Positions 42,054-50,320 of a stretch of DNA of 56,899 nt are shown here, in pieces. The DNA lies in assembly GCA_002495065.1 (NCBI GenBank), contig DADT01000043.1:1-56899 (forward strand), written 5' to 3'. Source of the stretch: Methanoregula sp. UBA471. GTDB taxonomy: Archaea > Halobacteriota > Methanomicrobia > Methanomicrobiales > Methanospirillaceae. The first letter of the stretch is position 1, and the number at the start of each line of letters is the position of its first letter. The notes under the pieces are model-generated. The model had not been told where the DNA came from. It was given only the letters and a program-made list of their open reading frames with translations, and ran no database searches. A program made the translations under genes and the position numbers.

Positions 42054-43556
42054 TCAGGAATTGATAGTATAGACGATCCTTCCTTCTTTGAAGATGGAGA
42101 TCAGGCCGCCGCTCTGCGAAACCACGACTCCGATTGACCTTGTGGCCTGGGTGATGCCAGCGGCTGACGAATGCCGTGAACCCAGCCCCCCGGGCAGGTC
42201 CACCCTGCTCATATCAACGGTAATACATCTCCCTGCCGCCTCTACCAACCCGTTGCCGGTGACGAGGAACGCCCCGTCCAGCTGGGCAAACTCCTTGATA
42301 GCTCCTCTCGTTCCGGCATTGGTTATCTGCCGTTCGGTCTCGCCATGACCATAGAATGGGTTTAAGACAAACTGTTTCGAGTGGCCCTGGACGTTTTCAG
42401 AGTCCCCGACAACAAAAGATGTCCCGATCATCTTTCCCTCCCGTCCTTCCCGGGCAATTTCCATGGCAACATGAAGGACAGAATCAAGAACAGCCGGGGC
42501 AACGTCAGTTCCGGAACAGATGCCATCCAGTTCTTCTGGTGAAGGCATGTGTTCAGAGATCTTGCCGTTCCTCATTACTGAAGCCTTTTCATAAAGAGGG
42601 GTCTGCCCCCCCCTCGAATGCATGATAAGGACCACGGCGGCAATGATTAAAACGATGACGACTGCTGCAAAGCCGATGAAGTACGGGGTCAGGTCAGCAG
42701 GAGGGGGACCTGAAGGGATCTGCCCGGAAAGGGTTGAGATCTTGTCCCTGAGGTCAAGGGCAATTCTCTTGGTGGTAGACTGACCGTCCGACTGGTTTCC
42801 CGTGATCGTGATGGTGAAGGTGCCAGGAAAGGAGTACTGGTGATCTACCGGGAGATCGACAGATTTCGTGGTGTTCCCGTCATTCCAGTCGACATTCACC
42901 GATTCGATGGTGACGCCGAAAGATCCGGGATTGAGATTTCCATTCAGGGTGACATTCATCCCGTTGATTACCGGTTCAAGCAGCGTCAGGATCGGGGCAT
43001 TAACTATCGTAACCGGCCCTCCGTGAACTCCCGGAACAGAAATGTTCACGGGTGATGGAATCGCTTCGGTGATGACGGGCCGGGCAACAGATACGTTCGT
43101 GATCCGGGTAGTGTTCTGCCCGTCGGATTGGAGTGCGGTGATCGAGAGGATATAGGTGCCCGGACTAACGTACACATGGGAGTACGGGAACCCGTGGTAT
43201 TCCGGTGTCATGCTGTCTCCCCAGTCCCAGCGGATGCTGACTATCGTCACGTCCACCGAGCCGCCGGCGACTGTCCCGAAGACGGTACAGGTGAGATTCT
43301 CCGTTACCAGCGAATCGATGATGAGGACGGGGGGTGGGATGACTGCAATAGTTGTGTTCACCGGGAGTTGGGGTTCGGTTGGTGCGGGGGTTGCCGGCTC
43401 GCTCGTGACATCGTATACTATATCGGTTGTGATCTGAGGTGCCGCTGTGGTATTCCCTACAGTTTCTGCACAGACGACTCCCGGCAGTATGAGGAGGAGG
43501 CATACAACGGCAGCGCTCAACCAGAATCCGTACGAAGTATCCCGTTCCTGATGCAT
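42054..43556 (-). CDS. Membrane-anchored protein with two PKD domains and an intracellular diadenylate-cyclase (DAC) domain
   Basis: The 500-residue protein has a signal peptide (about 12-30) and a Thr/Pro-rich spacer. Two PKD-type domains follow at about 80-160 (RWDWGDSMTPEYHGFPYSHVYVSPGTYILSI) and 185-270 (VNVDWNDGNTTKSVDLPVDHQYSFPGTFTITITG). A membrane helix lies at about 289-311, then a C-terminal DisA_N-like domain. The DAC motifs are DGA (427-429) and RHS (461-463) in LGSRHSSAAGITQATRSIGVVVS; bacterial enzymes have RHR. It should make c-di-AMP from ATP if active, with the PKD part outside the cell. An intact sensor-to-cyclase role is inferred. Confidence 0.82.
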   Translation of the reverse strand: MHQERDTSYGFWLSAAVVCLLLILPGVVCAETVGNTTAAPQITTDIVYDVTSEPATPAPTEPQLPVNTTIAVIPPPVLIIDSLVTENLTCTVFGTVAGGSVDVTIVSIRWDWGDSMTPEYHGFPYSHVYVSPGTYILSITALQSDGQNTTRITNVSVARPVITEAIPSPVNISVPGVHGGPVTIVNAPILTLLEPVINGMNVTLNGNLNPGSFGVTIESVNVDWNDGNTTKSVDLPVDHQYSFPGTFTITITGNQSDGQSTTKRIALDLRDKISTLSGQIPSGPPPADLTPYFIGFAAVVIVLIIAAVVLIMHSRGGQTPLYEKASVMRNGKISEHMPSPEELDGICSGTDVAPAVLDSVLHVAMEIAREGREGKMIGTSFVVGDSENVQGHSKQFVLNPFYGHGETERQITNAGTRGAIKEFAQLDGAFLVTGNGLVEAAGRCITVDMSRVDLPGGLGSRHSSAAGITQATRSIGVVVSQSGGLISIFKEGRIVYTINS

Positions 43557-43863
43557 GGAAAAACCGGTTTGTCAGAGAAATATCCGCAATGATTGTTCTT
43601 AAATACGGATGTTTCCCTATCGGGAACAATCAGTTTCCCGGATGGTGCCGCTATTGGCGGGCTTTTTAAAAAAAGACGAAGATGTCAGGAATCTCATACC
43701 GTTACAGCGCGCAAATCCTCCATTCGGCTGGGGCACGTGTCGGGACAGGGCATCCTCCTCCCCATGGTGCGATACTGACAAGAGAAGGCAGATCATAGCT
43801 GTCACGAAATGAATCCCGATAAGGTCTTAGGACACCCCCCCGACACAACGTACCAACGGGGAT
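43557..43863. other. Intergenic region, no supported gene
   Basis: These 307 bases separate two minus-strand genes. I see an A/T run near 43665-43677 and small inverted elements (for example CCCTATCGGG), but no gene or RNA that I can support. Confidence 0.4.
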
Positions 43864-44535
43864 TCATGCACTTGGACCCCTGTTCATGCCCATTCGGAAA
43901 AGTCCGGGAACCTCCATACCATACCACGTGAAGTACCAGACCCGCATCTGGTTTACTTCGGCACTCTGGGACCTGATAATAGAACTACCAAGCACCCGCA
44001 TCTCCCGATGTTCGGAATTCTGCACCATTCCGGCCATCATTATAGCCATCTGGTGATGCGGGACCATCTGTTCAATGAACTCTTTATCGAAATGTGTGGC
44101 ATTCCCTAACTGTACCAGGTCCGTATTACTTCCGCTCATGCCACCTCCCATCATCCCAATACCGCTTCCCCGCCGCATTCTGCCACCGATCAATGCTCCC
44201 TGGTATTTGGGCACATCTATGCCGTACCATGCCCTGTACCACTCACGCATTCGGGAGATCTCCAGGCTCTGGTCACGTATTATATTCTCCGCAAGCTGCC
44301 TGATCTCCGGATGTTCTGCCTTCACGAGCGCAAGGTTCCCCATATCAATTGCATCCTGGTGGTGGGGGATCATCTGCTCTATGAACACCCGATCCGAATC
44401 CATCATCACACCCAGCCTCCTCTCGAAGGAAAATGGAGAGAAAATCCCGAAGGCTAGAACGATGATAATGCCGGTCACGATTACACCTGCGAGTAAAATC
44501 CCCGACCAGGGGTTTTTATCAACTTCTGTGTCCAT
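43864..44535 (-). CDS. Membrane protein with tandem DUF305 domains
   Basis: The 223-residue protein has one N-terminal membrane helix (about 12-32). Two copies of the ferritin-like DUF305 unit follow: FIEQMIPHHQDAIDMGNLALVKAEHPEIRQLAENIIRDQSLEISRMREWYRAWYG and FIEQMVPHHQMAIMMAGMVQNSEHREMRVLGSSIIRSQSAEVNQMRVWYFTWYG. The repeated MxPHHxxAxxM motif may bind metal, and DUF305 proteins often accompany copper or silver resistance genes. A Met/Gly-rich linker (GGRMRRGSGIGMMGGGMSG) separates the two and may also bind metal. No copper genes are adjacent. Confidence 0.87.
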   Translation of the reverse strand: MDTEVDKNPWSGILLAGVIVTGIIIVLAFGIFSPFSFERRLGVMMDSDRVFIEQMIPHHQDAIDMGNLALVKAEHPEIRQLAENIIRDQSLEISRMREWYRAWYGIDVPKYQGALIGGRMRRGSGIGMMGGGMSGSNTDLVQLGNATHFDKEFIEQMVPHHQMAIMMAGMVQNSEHREMRVLGSSIIRSQSAEVNQMRVWYFTWYGMEVPGLFRMGMNRGPSA

Positions 44536-44660
44536 ATCCCATCAGTCAGTGAATATCATCTGGTGAATTTAATGGTATCCCGTATCCTGAAAAGCTGCCT
44601 GCTCATTCTTTCGGGAAGAGATGAAGAAACGGCAGGTGATGAGTATTATGTATCTGTTCT

Positions 44661-45380
44661 TCAGATCTCATCCAGGTATTTCTTCCGGTTATTGAGGAAA
44701 TCCCAATAGATACGGAAATAGTCTGTATCTTCATACCCGATTTTCCTGATGGGAACAGCATCGAAACTGAAGATCTCAGCATCCGGAAAGGCGAGGAGGA
44801 GGGGGGAATGGGTAGCGATAATGAACTGGACATCTCCCCGGCTGATGAGCTGGCGCAACAACCGTAATAGTCCGAGCTGCATCTTTGGTGAGAGGGCATT
44901 CTCCGGCTCGTCCAGCAGGTACAGTCCTTTTCTGTTGAAACGGTTTTCAAAAAATGTCATATGGGACTGTCCATGGGACTTGAGCACGAGGGAACTGTTG
45001 CCAAAATAGTTCAGGTATCCGGGGTCTGCAATTCCCCACGCATCAAGGATCTCGGTAAAATGACGGAAAATTTCTGAGGCAAAGAACGAACCCGGGACTT
45101 TTCCATCAGTCCATTCGATCCGGAGGGAGGTATGTAAGAGATTTTCATACGGATTGTGAGGGTCCCTGTTTCCCTCACGCTCTTCCCAGATATGGATAGT
45201 ACTGGCACGGGCGATCGCCCTGAGGAGGGTTGATTTTCCTGAACCGTTCTCACCGATGAAAAACGTCACGGGACGGGAAAATTCCATTACATCGCTTTTC
45301 TGGAAAATATCCAGATTAAACGGGTAAAAATTTCTTGTCGGGAAGGAATCGTGGAGCAGACGGAGCGATCGAATGTGCAT
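44661..45380 (-). CDS. AAA_21-type predicted ATPase
   Basis: The 239-residue protein is a compact ABC/SMC-type ATPase without membrane partner. Walker A is GENGSGKST. The signature-like region is LYLLDEPENALSPKMQLGLLRLL, which contains Walker B. A switch His lies in FIIATHSPLLLAFPDAEIFSFD. Such proteins are close to OLD/RecF-like ATPases and are often found in defence or repair contexts. No nuclease or other partner is adjacent, so a specific role cannot be assigned. Confidence 0.87.
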   Translation of the reverse strand: MHIRSLRLLHDSFPTRNFYPFNLDIFQKSDVMEFSRPVTFFIGENGSGKSTLLRAIARASTIHIWEEREGNRDPHNPYENLLHTSLRIEWTDGKVPGSFFASEIFRHFTEILDAWGIADPGYLNYFGNSSLVLKSHGQSHMTFFENRFNRKGLYLLDEPENALSPKMQLGLLRLLRQLISRGDVQFIIATHSPLLLAFPDAEIFSFDAVPIRKIGYEDTDYFRIYWDFLNNRKKYLDEI

Positions 45381-45746
45381 TGATGTGTCATTTCCTTTAT
45401 TTCGGCGATATTAACTTTTTACTCCCTGTTTGCCTTATGAGCGATAATCCTCAAGTACTGGGAACAATGTTTCGACAACAGGATTGGCAGAGATTGTTAC
45501 CCGGTGCGGTAGATTATTCGGTTAACCTGGCTGTCAACTTTCCGAGTTCACATCTTTTCTCATTTGCTATCCTCATGATCATCCTTGCTGATATAAGGCA
45601 GGAGGTCAGATCGTTGGGGTAGGAGGAGAGCAGGAGGTTCTGTTCCTTTTACTGGGACTCCGGGAGGAGCGGATGTGTGCCGGGTATGAATGTCTGAATT
45701 TTTATGGAGATACAGGTACATACCTTTTTACAAACATCGCAATGGG
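45381..45746. other. Intergenic region between the AAA gene and the aks operon
   Basis: A plus-strand frame from 45437 could encode about 61 residues but has no ribosome site and ends in hydrophobic sequence. I do not support it as a gene. The 3' end of the aks operon transcript falls here; no clear terminator is visible. Confidence 0.4.
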
Positions 45747-46715
45747 TTATTCTCCCTGTTGAAGTGCCAGGAGGACCGCTTCCCCGAACTCCCGGGTCCC
45801 TGCCGATCCCCCGAGATCACGGGTCCGTATTCCCCGTGCGAGCACTGCCTGCACTGCCGCCTCAATGCGGTCTGAACCTGTATGGTCGCTGCAGTAGGCA
45901 AGAAGCATCGCCGCACTCCGCAGGGCTGCGATCGGGTTGGCGATGTCTTTCCCCGCAATATCCGGGGCACTCCCATGCACCGGCTCGAACAGGGCATACC
46001 GGTCACCGATATTAGCACTGGGAATGAGGCCCAGGCCCCCGACAAGGTAGGATGCCATGTCAGACAAAATGTCCCCGAAGATGTTTGTCGTGACAACGAC
46101 ATCGTAGGAAGCAGGGTGCTGGAGGATATCCAGTGCGAGTGCATCGATATACTTTTCATTACAGGATATTCCCGCGGCCTGTGCCTCGGCAAGGCAGATA
46201 TCACGGAACAGTACATCGGACTTGAGCACATTTGCTTTGTGCCCGACAGTAATTTTTCCTTTCCGCTTGTGTGCAAGACGGAGGGCACAGCGGACGATCC
46301 GCTCGGTTCCTGTGCGGGTCACGACACGGAGCGTTGTTGCCCGGTCAGGACTGATCTCTTCGATTCCCGAGTAGAGTCCTTCGGTATTCTCCCGCACAAT
46401 CATGATATCAAACCCGTTACCCTTTACCGGTCGCAGGTTCGCATAGAGATCAAGGGATTTTCTCAGTCGCAGCACCACGCTCTGGTAATCCTTCATCGGG
46501 GGTGTCGTAATTGCACCGAACAGGATCGCATCTGCGGTCTTCAGTTCAGCAATATCCCGGTCTGCACAGGGGCAACCAGTCACTTCCCATCGGTGGAACC
46601 CGACATCAACAGAGAAGTACTCGTACTCGGGATGGAGCGTTTCAAGAATGGCAGAGGCAACCGGGATTACCTCGTGACCAATCCCGTCCCCTTCAACCAC
46701 TGCAATCCGTGTCAT
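45747..46715 (-). CDS. aksF: Homoisocitrate/isopropylmalate-type dehydrogenase (AksF)
   Basis: This NAD(P)-dependent beta-decarboxylating dehydrogenase oxidises homoisocitrate-type acids to the next longer 2-oxoacid in coenzyme B synthesis. The 322-residue protein has VVEGDGIGHEVIP at the start. The substrate loop follows in LDLYANLRPVKG and ENTEGLYSGIEE. The catalytic and metal site is VVTTNIFGDILSDMASYLVGGLGLIPSANIGD, and the nucleotide loop is EPVHGSAPDIAGKDIANPIAALRSAAML. Family alone cannot tell AksF from LeuB; the aksA, aksD and aksE neighbours decide. The ATG overlaps the preceding stop (ATGA). It is the last gene of the operon. Confidence 0.88.
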   Translation of the reverse strand: MTRIAVVEGDGIGHEVIPVASAILETLHPEYEYFSVDVGFHRWEVTGCPCADRDIAELKTADAILFGAITTPPMKDYQSVVLRLRKSLDLYANLRPVKGNGFDIMIVRENTEGLYSGIEEISPDRATTLRVVTRTGTERIVRCALRLAHKRKGKITVGHKANVLKSDVLFRDICLAEAQAAGISCNEKYIDALALDILQHPASYDVVVTTNIFGDILSDMASYLVGGLGLIPSANIGDRYALFEPVHGSAPDIAGKDIANPIAALRSAAMLLAYCSDHTGSDRIEAAVQAVLARGIRTRDLGGSAGTREFGEAVLLALQQGE

Positions 46716-47512
46716 TTCGATCGCCACCCTCTAACCAGTGCATCGACAGCACGGGCGATGGTGGCCGGGCTCGCTCCCCAGTGCACAACAGCCCCGTACT
46801 TTCCTTTGTATAAACCAGTACCTTCACGCTCGGAACGGCAGCAGCGGGCAATAAACGGCTCCTCTCTGACGGATTCCAGCGGGCAGATATTTTCCAGCAC
46901 GAAGTCCTTGCCGTAGCACTCGGCAAGGAACTGCGAGCCGGTCAGGCAACCGGCCACCCGCTCACCATCGTGCACCGGGTCTGCATCGAGAGTGCGGGAA
47001 TATCCTGCGGCGCGGCATGGGTATACATCCGCCCTCATCTGAGAGATCTCACGGGTATGATGGCAGAACAGGACTGAAAGGTCCCCGAAAAGTCCGGCAG
47101 ACTCCAGCTCGCGGATACAGGCAGACAGGCTTGGGCGGGGAGGTGTTACATCATAGACATGGATTTTGAGCAACCCGGACAAATCAGGATCGAGAACAAA
47201 GGTCATATGTTCATCAAGTCCGGTAAAAATCGTACAGCGGTACCCCGTATCAAGCGCAAGCCCGATCAGGCGGGTCCGGTCATGGATCTGAACTTTTTCC
47301 GGGTACCAGCAGGTTTCACGGGCAGTAGCGATCACCTTTGACCCCACAAGGGGACGCATCATGCCCTTCCCAGCAGGATCCGACGTGACTTCCAGCACTT
47401 CGTAACCGGTACCTGTGTCCCTCACAAGCCAGCGGCTCAGGAAATATACCCGATCACCACAGGGTTTTGTCGATGCATATCCTACCTCCTTGCACTGCCC
47501 GGGAAAGATCAT
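46712..47512 (-). CDS. Uncharacterised protein inside the aks operon
   Basis: The 266-residue protein starts MIFPGQCKEVGYASTKPCGDRVYFLSRWLVRD. It contains TARETCWYPEKVQIHDRTRLIGLALDTGYRCTIFTGLDEHMTFVLDPDL, and ends with a Cys- and His-bearing half (LFCHHTREISQMRADVYPCRAAG; FVLENICPLESVREEPFIARCCRSEREGTGLYKGKYGAVVHWGASP). I recognise no catalytic motif. It appears to belong to a small methanogen-restricted family. It overlaps both neighbours (aksE stop with its ATG, its TGA with the aksF ATG). A role in coenzyme B synthesis is likely by position but unproven. Confidence 0.82.
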   Translation of the reverse strand: MIFPGQCKEVGYASTKPCGDRVYFLSRWLVRDTGTGYEVLEVTSDPAGKGMMRPLVGSKVIATARETCWYPEKVQIHDRTRLIGLALDTGYRCTIFTGLDEHMTFVLDPDLSGLLKIHVYDVTPPRPSLSACIRELESAGLFGDLSVLFCHHTREISQMRADVYPCRAAGYSRTLDADPVHDGERVAGCLTGSQFLAECYGKDFVLENICPLESVREEPFIARCCRSEREGTGLYKGKYGAVVHWGASPATIARAVDALVRGWRSK

Positions 47513-47979
47513 CTGCGGGCCCTCATATAGTTAACAAGGCCACCTGATGCAAGGATCTCCTGCATACGGGGGGATAATGGTTTGACAGGATGTTTCTTAC
47601 CCTGTGTTTCAACCCATCCTTCAGCGAGGTCAAATTTCACCATATCCCCCTCGGTGCAGGAAAGATCACATTCGATAAGCGGGAGTCCGACATTGATTGC
47701 GTTCCGGAAAAAAATCCGTGCAAATGATGGCGCTGCTATCGCGACAACCCCGGATTCCCTGATAGCAATAGCCGCCTGTTCCCGGGATGAGCCGCAACCG
47801 AAATTTTTTCCTGCGATAATTACCGCTCCGCTCATTCGCCGGGCGAGTGAAGGATCGAGATCTTCGAATGCATGCTCAACCCAGACAGCATGATCCTTTG
47901 TCCGCAGATAGCGACCGGCGATTATCTGATCCGTGTCAATGTCCGCACCGACACAGACCGCATGCCCCCGGCCTGGCAT
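47509..47979 (-). CDS. aksE: Homoaconitase small subunit (AksE)
   Basis: This is the small (swivel) subunit of the aconitase-type isomerase for homocitrate-type acids. The 156-residue protein has GADIDTDQIIAGRYLRTKD near the start, then IIAGKNFGCGSSREQAAIAI. The loop residues Tyr24-Leu25-Arg26-Thr27 (YLRT) are the ones known from the Methanocaldococcus jannaschii homoaconitase small subunit to set specificity for longer acids. The isopropylmalate isomerase subunit has a different loop. This is the best sequence evidence that the operon serves coenzyme B rather than leucine synthesis. The ATG overlaps the large-subunit stop (TGATG). Confidence 0.9.
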   Translation of the reverse strand: MPGRGHAVCVGADIDTDQIIAGRYLRTKDHAVWVEHAFEDLDPSLARRMSGAVIIAGKNFGCGSSREQAAIAIRESGVVAIAAPSFARIFFRNAINVGLPLIECDLSCTEGDMVKFDLAEGWVETQGKKHPVKPLSPRMQEILASGGLVNYMRARR

Positions 47980-49193
47980 CAGGATACCTCCTCCGGCGGG
48001 GTTATCTCTCCTTCCAGTGCACTGAATGCTGCAGTAGCAACCGAGGACAGGTAAATTTCTCCCCCCGTACCCATCCGGTTTTTAAAATTGCGGTTTGCTG
48101 TTGACAGGCAGACCTCCCCCTCACCTATCACACCCATATGAGCTCCAAGACATGGGCCACAACCGGGGGTACCAATACTACAGCCGGACTCCACTATATC
48201 AGCGAGCACTCCGGTTCTGATCGCTTCCTCCAGCACAGCCCGGGATGCAGGGACCACAATCGTGCGGACAGCAACTTTTCTTCCCTTCACGATCCTGGCA
48301 AACCTTGCCAGATCGGAATACCGCCCGTTTGTGCAGGTGCCTACAAAGACCTGATCGAGCGGCACACCGGCCAGATCTGACACAGGCCGTATCGTGTCCA
48401 CCCGGGGAGGTACTGCAATAACTGGGACGACGTCCGTCAGATCGAAATCAAGTTCCTGCTGATACCTGCAGGATTCCGGTTCCTGTTGCCGGGCTTCATG
48501 TCCCGCCGCTGCGAGATACTGCACGGTGATATCGTCTGCATAGAACATCCCGGCTTTTGCACCGGTTTCCACCGCAAGGTTGCAGAGGGTAAGCCGGTCG
48601 TCCATGGGGAGCGCAGCAGCGCCCTCTCCGATAAATTCCAGGGCCTGGTACGTTGCACCGTCCATACCGAGCCTGCCGACATAGGTAAGTGCAAGATCCT
48701 TTGCTTCCGCCGCACCACTCAGGGTTCCTGACAGGTGGATGCCGATCGATTCCGGCACCCTGAACCACGTCTCCCCGGTCATCCAGATCGCCGCCATATC
48801 GGTCGCCCCGACACCTGTCGCGAATGCGCCGAATGCCCCGAGAGTACAGGTATGGGAGTCCGCACCAACCACGACTTCACCGGGAAGCACAACACCTTCG
48901 CCCATGACCTGGTGACATATACCTCCACCAATGTCAGAGAATTGCAGGAATGACCCGCAGGCAAATTCCCGCAGTTCGTGCTGGAGTGCCGCTGTCGTAC
49001 TGTTATTCGCCGGAACAATATGATCGAACAGAACATACAGGTGTGCCGCATCCTGTATACCCTTTCCCCCCATATTCTTCCATGCCTCCAGAGTTAGTAC
49101 CCCGGTCCCGTCGTGTACATATGCCCGGTCCACATGGCAATCAACATATTCACCTGCTGTGCCGCCAAGGATCCTCTCCGATAACGTCCCCAT
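47979..49193 (-). CDS. aksD: Homoaconitase large subunit (AksD)
   Basis: This is the iron-sulfur subunit of homoaconitase, 404 residues, which dehydrates and rehydrates homocitrate and its longer homologues. [4Fe-4S] ligands are in VFVGTCTNGRYSDLA and in SIGTPGCGPCLGAHMGV. Other aconitase motifs are DHIVPANNSTTA, GGGICHQVMGEGVVLPGEVVVGADSHTCTLGAFGAFATGVG and CLSTANRNFKNRMGTGGEIYLSS. The enzyme class is certain. AksD rather than LeuC follows from the neighbouring aksA and the YLRT loop in the small subunit. The start codon overlaps the aksA stop by one base (TAATG). Confidence 0.92.
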   Translation of the reverse strand: MGTLSERILGGTAGEYVDCHVDRAYVHDGTGVLTLEAWKNMGGKGIQDAAHLYVLFDHIVPANNSTTAALQHELREFACGSFLQFSDIGGGICHQVMGEGVVLPGEVVVGADSHTCTLGAFGAFATGVGATDMAAIWMTGETWFRVPESIGIHLSGTLSGAAEAKDLALTYVGRLGMDGATYQALEFIGEGAAALPMDDRLTLCNLAVETGAKAGMFYADDITVQYLAAAGHEARQQEPESCRYQQELDFDLTDVVPVIAVPPRVDTIRPVSDLAGVPLDQVFVGTCTNGRYSDLARFARIVKGRKVAVRTIVVPASRAVLEEAIRTGVLADIVESGCSIGTPGCGPCLGAHMGVIGEGEVCLSTANRNFKNRMGTGGEIYLSSVATAAFSALEGEITPPEEVS

Positions 49194-50320
49194 TACACTT
49201 CCTCCTGCTGCGCTTTCCGGATTAGTTTTTTTAAGACATCGGGGGTGATGGTGCATTTTTGCTCGGAATGATCCTTGACAAGATCGAGCACCCGGCAGAC
49301 CTGCTTTTCGGTAAGATCGCAGCCAAGCGAGCCCATGACATGTTCAAGGGCTTTTTTACCCGTATGCTTTCCAAGGATGAATCTGCGTTCGCTTCCCACA
49401 AGTCCGGGTGGGAAGTATTCGTATGAGGAGGGATCTTCAAGAATTGCCGCAATGTGAATACCACTCTCGTGGGAAAACGCGAGTTCACCGGTCACAGGTT
49501 TGTTTCGAGGGAGGGTAATACCGGAGAATTTTTCGACAGTATGGGAAAGACTGGTGAGAAGTGAAAGGTCATATCGTTCAATCCCTCCCTTCATCCTCAG
49601 TGCAACAAGTACCTCTTCGAGCGATGCATTGCCTGCCCGTTCACCAATCCCGTTAACAGTTGTATGGAGTTGGAAAGCTCCGGCCTCAGCAGCGGTAATC
49701 GTGTTCGCAACGGCACATCCCATATCGTTGTGGCAGTGGGCGCAGAGCGGTTTGTCCACCGATGAAACCAGCTCAGTCATGATGCGCTGCATCTCGGAAG
49801 GGATCAGGCAGCCGACAGTATCGGCAAAGCTCAGGAGCACTGCGCCATGCTCTGATGCACGACGGTACACCTCTTTTAAGAAAGGGAGATCTGTCCGGGA
49901 CGCATCTTCGGCTGCAAACCGGACCTCAACCCCGTGATCATTGGCAAAATCGATGACCCCGAGTGCGTCTTCCAGCACCTGCTCGCGGGATTTTTTGAAT
50001 TTGAGCCGCACATGGAGCTCGGATGTCGGTATAAAAATGCTCACCATGTCCACATCACAATCGATCGCAGTCGCGACATCCGGTTCCCGTGCCCGGGCAA
50101 ACCCGCAGACGCGGGCAGTGAGTCCAAGGTTTGCTATAGTCTTCACGCACTGCTTTTCATTGGGGGAGACCGCAGGGAATCCGGCCTCGATGAGTTCGAT
50201 GCCAATGGCGTCCAGCTGCTGCGCAATTTCCACCTTTTCCTGACAGGAAAACGAGACTCCCGGGGTCTGTTCACCATCCCTCAGCGTTACATCACAAATC
50301 TCAATATTCCACGGTTTCAT
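49193..50320 (-). CDS. aksA: Homocitrate synthase-type enzyme (AksA)
   Basis: This enzyme condenses acetyl-CoA with 2-oxoglutarate and then with the longer 2-oxoacids, giving the chain that ends in 2-oxosuberate, the precursor of the 7-mercaptoheptanoyl arm of coenzyme B. The 375-residue protein has ICDVTLRDGEQTPGVSFS, the second-region HCHNDMGCAVANTITAAEAGAFQLHTTVNGIGERAGNASLEEV, and the C-terminal FSHESGIHIAAILEDPSSYEYFPPGLVGSERRFILGKHTGKKA. IPMS/HCS discrimination by sequence is imperfect. The start at 50320 was chosen because the conserved protein begins there. It overlaps the upstream IorA-like gene by 20 bases. Confidence 0.9.
   Translation of the reverse strand: MKPWNIEICDVTLRDGEQTPGVSFSCQEKVEIAQQLDAIGIELIEAGFPAVSPNEKQCVKTIANLGLTARVCGFARAREPDVATAIDCDVDMVSIFIPTSELHVRLKFKKSREQVLEDALGVIDFANDHGVEVRFAAEDASRTDLPFLKEVYRRASEHGAVLLSFADTVGCLIPSEMQRIMTELVSSVDKPLCAHCHNDMGCAVANTITAAEAGAFQLHTTVNGIGERAGNASLEEVLVALRMKGGIERYDLSLLTSLSHTVEKFSGITLPRNKPVTGELAFSHESGIHIAAILEDPSSYEYFPPGLVGSERRFILGKHTGKKALEHVMGSLGCDLTEKQVCRVLDLVKDHSEQKCTITPDVLKKLIRKAQQEEV

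Noticed and set aside
44661..45380. AAA ATPase as part of an OLD-type anti-phage system
   Set aside because: No TOPRIM nuclease domain, helicase partner or other defence gene lies beside it.
45437..45622. Plus-strand frame of about 61 codons before the aks operon end
   Set aside because: No ribosome site or promoter. The translation has a hydrophobic patch but no recognisable pattern.
45882..46916. Plus-strand frame of 344 codons antisense to aksF
   Set aside because: aksF on the other strand has all family motifs and is coupled to its operon. The plus frame has no family resemblance and crosses two genes.
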